A DNA stretch of 64,000 nucleotides from Nitzschia sp. DOCU1 (lineage: Eukaryota; Bacillariophyta; Bacillariophyceae; Bacillariales; Bacillariaceae), in assembly GCA_951394045.1 (NCBI GenBank), contig OX595988.1, positions 2,991,352 to 3,055,351 of the forward strand. The letters are read 5' to 3'. The notes beneath the pieces were generated by a model. That model did no database searches and was not told the DNA's origin. It worked only from the letters and a program-made list of their open reading frames with translations. Position 1 is the first letter of the stretch, and every line of letters starts with the position of its first letter. Shown here one piece after another: positions 59,837-64,000 of the stretch. The position numbers and the translations under genes were made by a program.

Positions 59837-62699
59837 TCAAACAAATTGCTTGTAGTACTTGGTGACCAAGATAATTCCGACGAGAGCCAACAAGAGCACA
59901 GACAGAAATGTTTCATTTACAAAATCGACAAAGATATTGATATCCAACAACGCGCACACTGGTGCAAGAGGCAAAGAAAGTTAGAAATACGATGAGGTTA
60001 GCACACCTGATTCTAGTCTCGGTAAGAACAACCACTCCACGATTCTCTTTGAGACGTACCAGTCAGAATACTATCGGCCACGACACGGCCAAGAGTGCCG
60101 ATCAACGTAGCCAGCAGTCCCCCGTTGATGAATTTTTCATTCAACTTGGGTGGAGTCACCTTCGCCATTATTGATGTATCGACGCCTTCCAAAACGATTG
60201 TCGACATGAAAAGGAGGGATAGAAAAATGATGTAGAAAACAACTCCGTAGCCCCAGTTGTAGAAGATTTCGCCATCAATTGTCAGAATTTCCTTCACCTT
60301 GTTTCCGTTGAGCTTGACTTCTTTAACCAAGTCATCAGATTCTTCCTCATCGATGAACAGTGTTCCAAGCACGTCATACATCAGACCACTGTAGTTGAAG
60401 ATTCCGAAAATGCAAATAACTATGGCAACAAGAGATCGCTGTGAAATCCGAGAAAGTCAAAACGTTTTAGGAACAAGGCGCAAAACAGTATCCCACGACA
60501 CGCGCAAGGGCATCTCTGGCGCATACATACCAACAATATTTTGCGTTCCGAAATGTGGTGGGATGCCATCTCTACTACAAAGTGGGCCGGGATCACCAAT
60601 GATCCCAGCGCCGCAATGAAGAAACCGGCCATGGAGCCATGCCAGCCAAAATATCGGCGAACAACCATGGAACAAGAAGAAATGATGACCTCGTCAGCCA
60701 TTTCAATGTATGAAAAGATCAGCAATGTGATTGGAAGCCCTGCACTTTGGAACACGAGGTTCCACGTTGTCACAATTTCATCCCAAAGATCCTGAGGACC
60801 GAGACACCTGGCAATTTTGTCCTTATATGGCTGCAGATTATCATCCTCCGTCAACGTGACAGATCCATACCCATATCGATTCGTTGATACCTTGGATTCC
60901 AACGTCAATTTCAAGTTGGGCCCGTTATTGTCCGAGTCATGGTAGATTTCTTCATCACTGTCGCTACTGTTGTCGTCGTAATCGGAGTTGTTGATGCGAA
61001 TCGGCTCAAGAAACAATAACTGCAGGCCCAATAACTGCAGCAACCATAAGCATGCCATGACAAAACCAGGCGCAGTAGTGTGATTGTATATGATACCACC
61101 AGCTGGAGTAAAGGGCAGTTCCAAGTCCACGCGCTCGTCTCTTCCAGCAACAATGTCAAGGATTCCGGCGAGTAGTGGTCCAATGCTCATACCACACGCC
61201 CCAAAGGCCACAAATAGAGCGCTGGCCTGGGTCATGTCATTAAAACGGACACAGGTCGAGATCATCTGCCGATTCAAAACTTCAGCGGATCCAAAGCCGC
61301 AAAGGATTCTACCAGCGATAGCCATCGGCATGGAACTGTAGGATATCGCCAGAGCGTAAATCAGATTCCCCACCAGCGGGCAGGCTGCTGAAAAGATGAG
61401 AGCCGACCTGAATGTAGATCTTGTATACCACAAGGAATACACAAACGCCGAAAACAGAGCCGAGAACGACGACGCTCCAATCAGAGTAGCTCCAAACGCT
61501 CCGTCCAGACCTAGGCTGATCGCGTAGTGGTTAGCAGTCGGTGCCACAATGTAGTAGTTGATTGTGTACAGCAAGATCGATAAAAGGTTGAGGATCATTG
61601 AAATTTTATTCACTCCTCCCCAGGCCCATTTGGACTGGGTCAAATCTTGCGTCGCATCTTGGCTCATCATGGCGTCGAGTGCCTCCTGTCCGGTGTACGT
61701 TCGAATGCGTCGGTGTCCGTAGGGTAGACCACCGTTCAGATGCGCATGCACATATTCCGTTTCAGAAGACCACTTTTTCCACATTCGTTCCAGCTGCATT
61801 TGATCCATTTGGAGGATCGTTTGAGGCTCGAGTTTGAGCAACCACTTGAGTGCCCTCTGAGCAGCGCCGTCCATGCCACCAAAATCCGTGCTGGTAACAA
61901 TCATGGACTTTTTTGATAGAAAATCTACAAAGGGCAGCTGAATCAAGCCAGCACTTCGTCGTAAGATGGCTGTGCACTCCATGGCGCTCTGAAAGCGCAA
62001 CAAGGCCAGCGCCGTTTGCGCTTGTCGGATATTTTCTCTCTGGTAACATTCGTCCAAGACTGCTTGTAACGAGGCATGAATGGCCATGATACTTTGAGAG
62101 TTTGCCAGCTGGCGGAGATGATCACTCTCTACAACATAATGATGAGGTTCATCCATTCTTTCGAATATTTTGTTGTACTTTTTGAGAATTTTCTGAATGC
62201 CCACGGCGTTGATGCAAATGAACTTGAGTACATGTGCCAGTTCTACACCGAGCAGACCAAAGGTCTCCAGATGGTTGTTTGCTTTACGACCAATAAGGAA
62301 CGGAGATGACGAAGCGACGGCATTCTTGTCAAACAGTCCGGTAACATCAAAACGCGTTGCCCCAACAGCATCGGCCAGTTGTCCTTGTTTCTTTAAGGAA
62401 AACAGCGAAACTTTTTCAATCTCGCCTTTTAGTTTGAGAAAAAAATCTTGCTTTAGATTCTCCACCTGCCGGGCAATCTCAGGGGCCATTTTTTGTTCAC
62501 GATCGATTCCAGTAGTGGCAGGTCTTTCGTCTTTTTCAGCTGTACCACTATTCTCTAGCAATCGAACGCGTTCCGAGTCGCGACTCCAAAGCAGACTTTC
62601 CATCTGTTCGATTACATGTTTGATTCCATTGTAATCCAAATACGCATTTTCCCATCCCATCCGACGGGCCTGTTGGAGGGCTTTTCCGTATTCCACCAT
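59837..62699 (-). CDS. SPX-MFS phosphate transporter (889 aa)
   Basis: Three exons: 60531-62699, 60060-60438, 59837-59958; introns 92 bp and 101 bp, phases 0 and 1; the third exon is too short to have been obvious and supplies NETFLSVLLLALVGIILVTK, the last membrane segment. The N-terminal SPX domain (MVEYGKALQQARRMGWENAY, LLGVELAHVLKFICINAVGI, LKKYNKIFERMDE) senses inositol pyrophosphates; the MFS part starts about residue 370 with NKISMILNLLSILLYTINYY and includes ILCGFGSAEVLNRQMISTC. This arrangement matches plant PHT5/VPT vacuolar phosphate transporters, so vacuolar phosphate storage is likely. A region of acidic residues (DYDDNSSDSDEE) lies in the central cytosolic loop. Confidence 0.92.
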
Positions 62700-64000
62700 G
62701 GTGCATTGCTGATTTCGATCTTCAGCAGCAACAAGGAAACACTACAACCCTTCGATAAGTCGATCACGGCCGACACAAGTACAATGTCCTTCGGGGGGCA
62801 ACAAGTCTGCGACGTCAAAGAGTCTCCACCTTTTGTTTTTCGCCTTCTGTATTTACAGGTTCTGCTCGAGGCAGTTTTGAATGCATACATGATATGGGTG
62901 ATTCATTCGCAACAACATATCAATAGACGCGCACGCGCCGTTGTTCCCCTGTTCCCCCACGAATCTTGTCAGAGAATGGATGAATCTATTCCCGGGCGCC
63001 GCCACACTCGTCGGCAACTCAGCGATGCGGGCGTGTGAGTGAGCGATGCAGGGCTAGCCCTACAATACGAGATATGAACAGCGAAGTGACAGCTTGTCAA
63101 AACGCTACCGGTAGACCATGGACATCCTTCGACATCATGCCATCATGGTCAAAAACGCATCCAGAAGCATCAAGCCGCCTTGAAACAATGCGGTTCTGGA
63201 TCTCTGCCGCCTGTCCATCCAACCAAACTTGTCCAAGCTCCGCGCCGGCAGGGCAGCTGCTTTCCTAAAGCACATTGGGAGGTTCATGATCATGATTATA
63301 GCCTGTCCCTAAGTGATTGTCTCCTATGTGCCGTATCTGATCGGACAAGGCACATATGAAGACGACATCTCATGGAAGTCTTGAGGTTGAATGTACGACA
63401 TTCAAAAGACAGTCATTTGATCGTGCCCTGCGAAATCTTCTGCTAGGCAGTACTGGCGCCGTGAAGTAGCAATGTTGATGAAATGCTCTGGCTAATATTG
63501 GCGTCGTCGACGCCGACCCCTCTGGTGCTATTGTCATCCTAAAGTAGCATAATGTTTTACGTCGACGACGACGCCGTCGTGAGGTCACGTCTTGTTCATT
63601 ATGACTCTAGCTAGCTAGAGTGGTGTCGACGCTGCCGCTGTGTGTAATGTTTGTTATAATGCTCTAGCTCTCGTTCGTGTGTCGACGCCGCTGCCGTTCC
63701 TTTCTCGATCCATAGATACTACAAGAATGGGCTCCGAACAATGTGGCTGCGTTCCCAGCACCAGCAATTTGCTGGGGAAGGCGGCCCGTATGCGTCCTGC
63801 TACCACCACCAGGCATTGTCTTTCAATGAAGCTGCTGGAAAGGTGATGAGAAGATGATATGAATACGGCACAACAACCCCGAAACATGTGTGGATGACCC
63901 ATCTGATCCATTACTGCTGGTAGCCGTCAGAGGTGCGCCACTTTTTGATGACCCCTTTGGAAATCAAAAGTCTTGTCCCAGTGAGCAAGAAATGTGCCGA
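62700..64000. other. Right-edge intergenic, nothing recognised
   Basis: 1.3 kb; promoter of the SPX-MFS gene and unassigned sequence. Contains TACCGGTA (63106-63113) and, at 63498-63700, degenerate GTCGACGCCGCTGCCG-like repeats. No gene supported. Confidence 0.45.

Noticed and set aside
63498..63700. GTCGAC/GCCG-rich repeats as a possible CRISPR or satellite
   Set aside because: Units are degenerate and irregularly spaced; the organism is eukaryotic.

Overview
The window is nuclear DNA of a photosynthetic stramenopile, most likely a pennate diatom. The basis is: genes on both strands with no operons; short GT-AG introns (66-134 bp in the models here); an SPX-MFS phosphate transporter; plant-type N-carbamoylputrescine amidase; LRR proteins with a lysine/acid-rich N-terminus; several lineage-restricted proteins; and signal peptides followed by Phe or Tyr, as in diatom plastid presequences. 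The species cannot be named from sequence alone. No tRNA, rRNA, CRISPR array, transposase or reverse transcriptase was recognised.

Layout. 1.6-5.7 kb: an unknown basic protein and an LRR transmembrane protein. 5.7-10.7 kb: a Rieske (choline monooxygenase-like) oxygenase divergent from a pantothenate kinase. 11.5-15.9 kb: a yeast-type hypoxanthine phosphoribosyltransferase, an arabinonolactone/gulonolactone-type oxidase and a secreted esterase. 15.7-21.9 kb: a roughly 3 kb tandem segmental duplication carrying two copies of a RanBP2-zinc-finger protein plus a truncated copy of the esterase 3' end. 22.8-25.9 kb: a small secreted protein, a cytochrome P450 and a small coiled-coil protein. 27-34.6 kb: N-carbamoylputrescine amidase, then three Golgi-type membrane enzymes (GT2-like glycosyltransferase, sulfotransferase, DXD glycosyltransferase) and a small NTF2-like membrane protein. 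35.8-39 kb: a tandem pair of glutaredoxin-DUF4395 fusions. 40-43.6 kb: the PAF-complex subunit RTF1 with an acidic/RGGGK repeat array. 43.6-46.3 kb: a head-to-head pair of paralogues of unknown function. 46.5-51.3 kb: a small secreted Cys-containing protein and a very large peptide:N-glycanase fused to ILEI, thioredoxin and PUB domains. 52.6-54.9 kb: a tandem pair of small helical-repeat proteins. 55.8-62.7 kb: a class I methyltransferase, an AzgA-type purine permease with a one-base frameshift, and an SPX-MFS phosphate transporter.

The genes do not form one pathway. Themes that recur are purine salvage (permease, phosphoribosyltransferase), Golgi glycan assembly (three neighbouring enzymes), glycoprotein/redox quality control (PNGase-Trx and Grx fusions) and very recent local duplication (four duplicated gene pairs plus a perfect 185-bp repeat over the start codon of the permease). 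Exon boundaries were set by hand from GT/AG sites, reading frame and, where possible, comparison with the paralogue; start codons were taken at the first plausible ATG.
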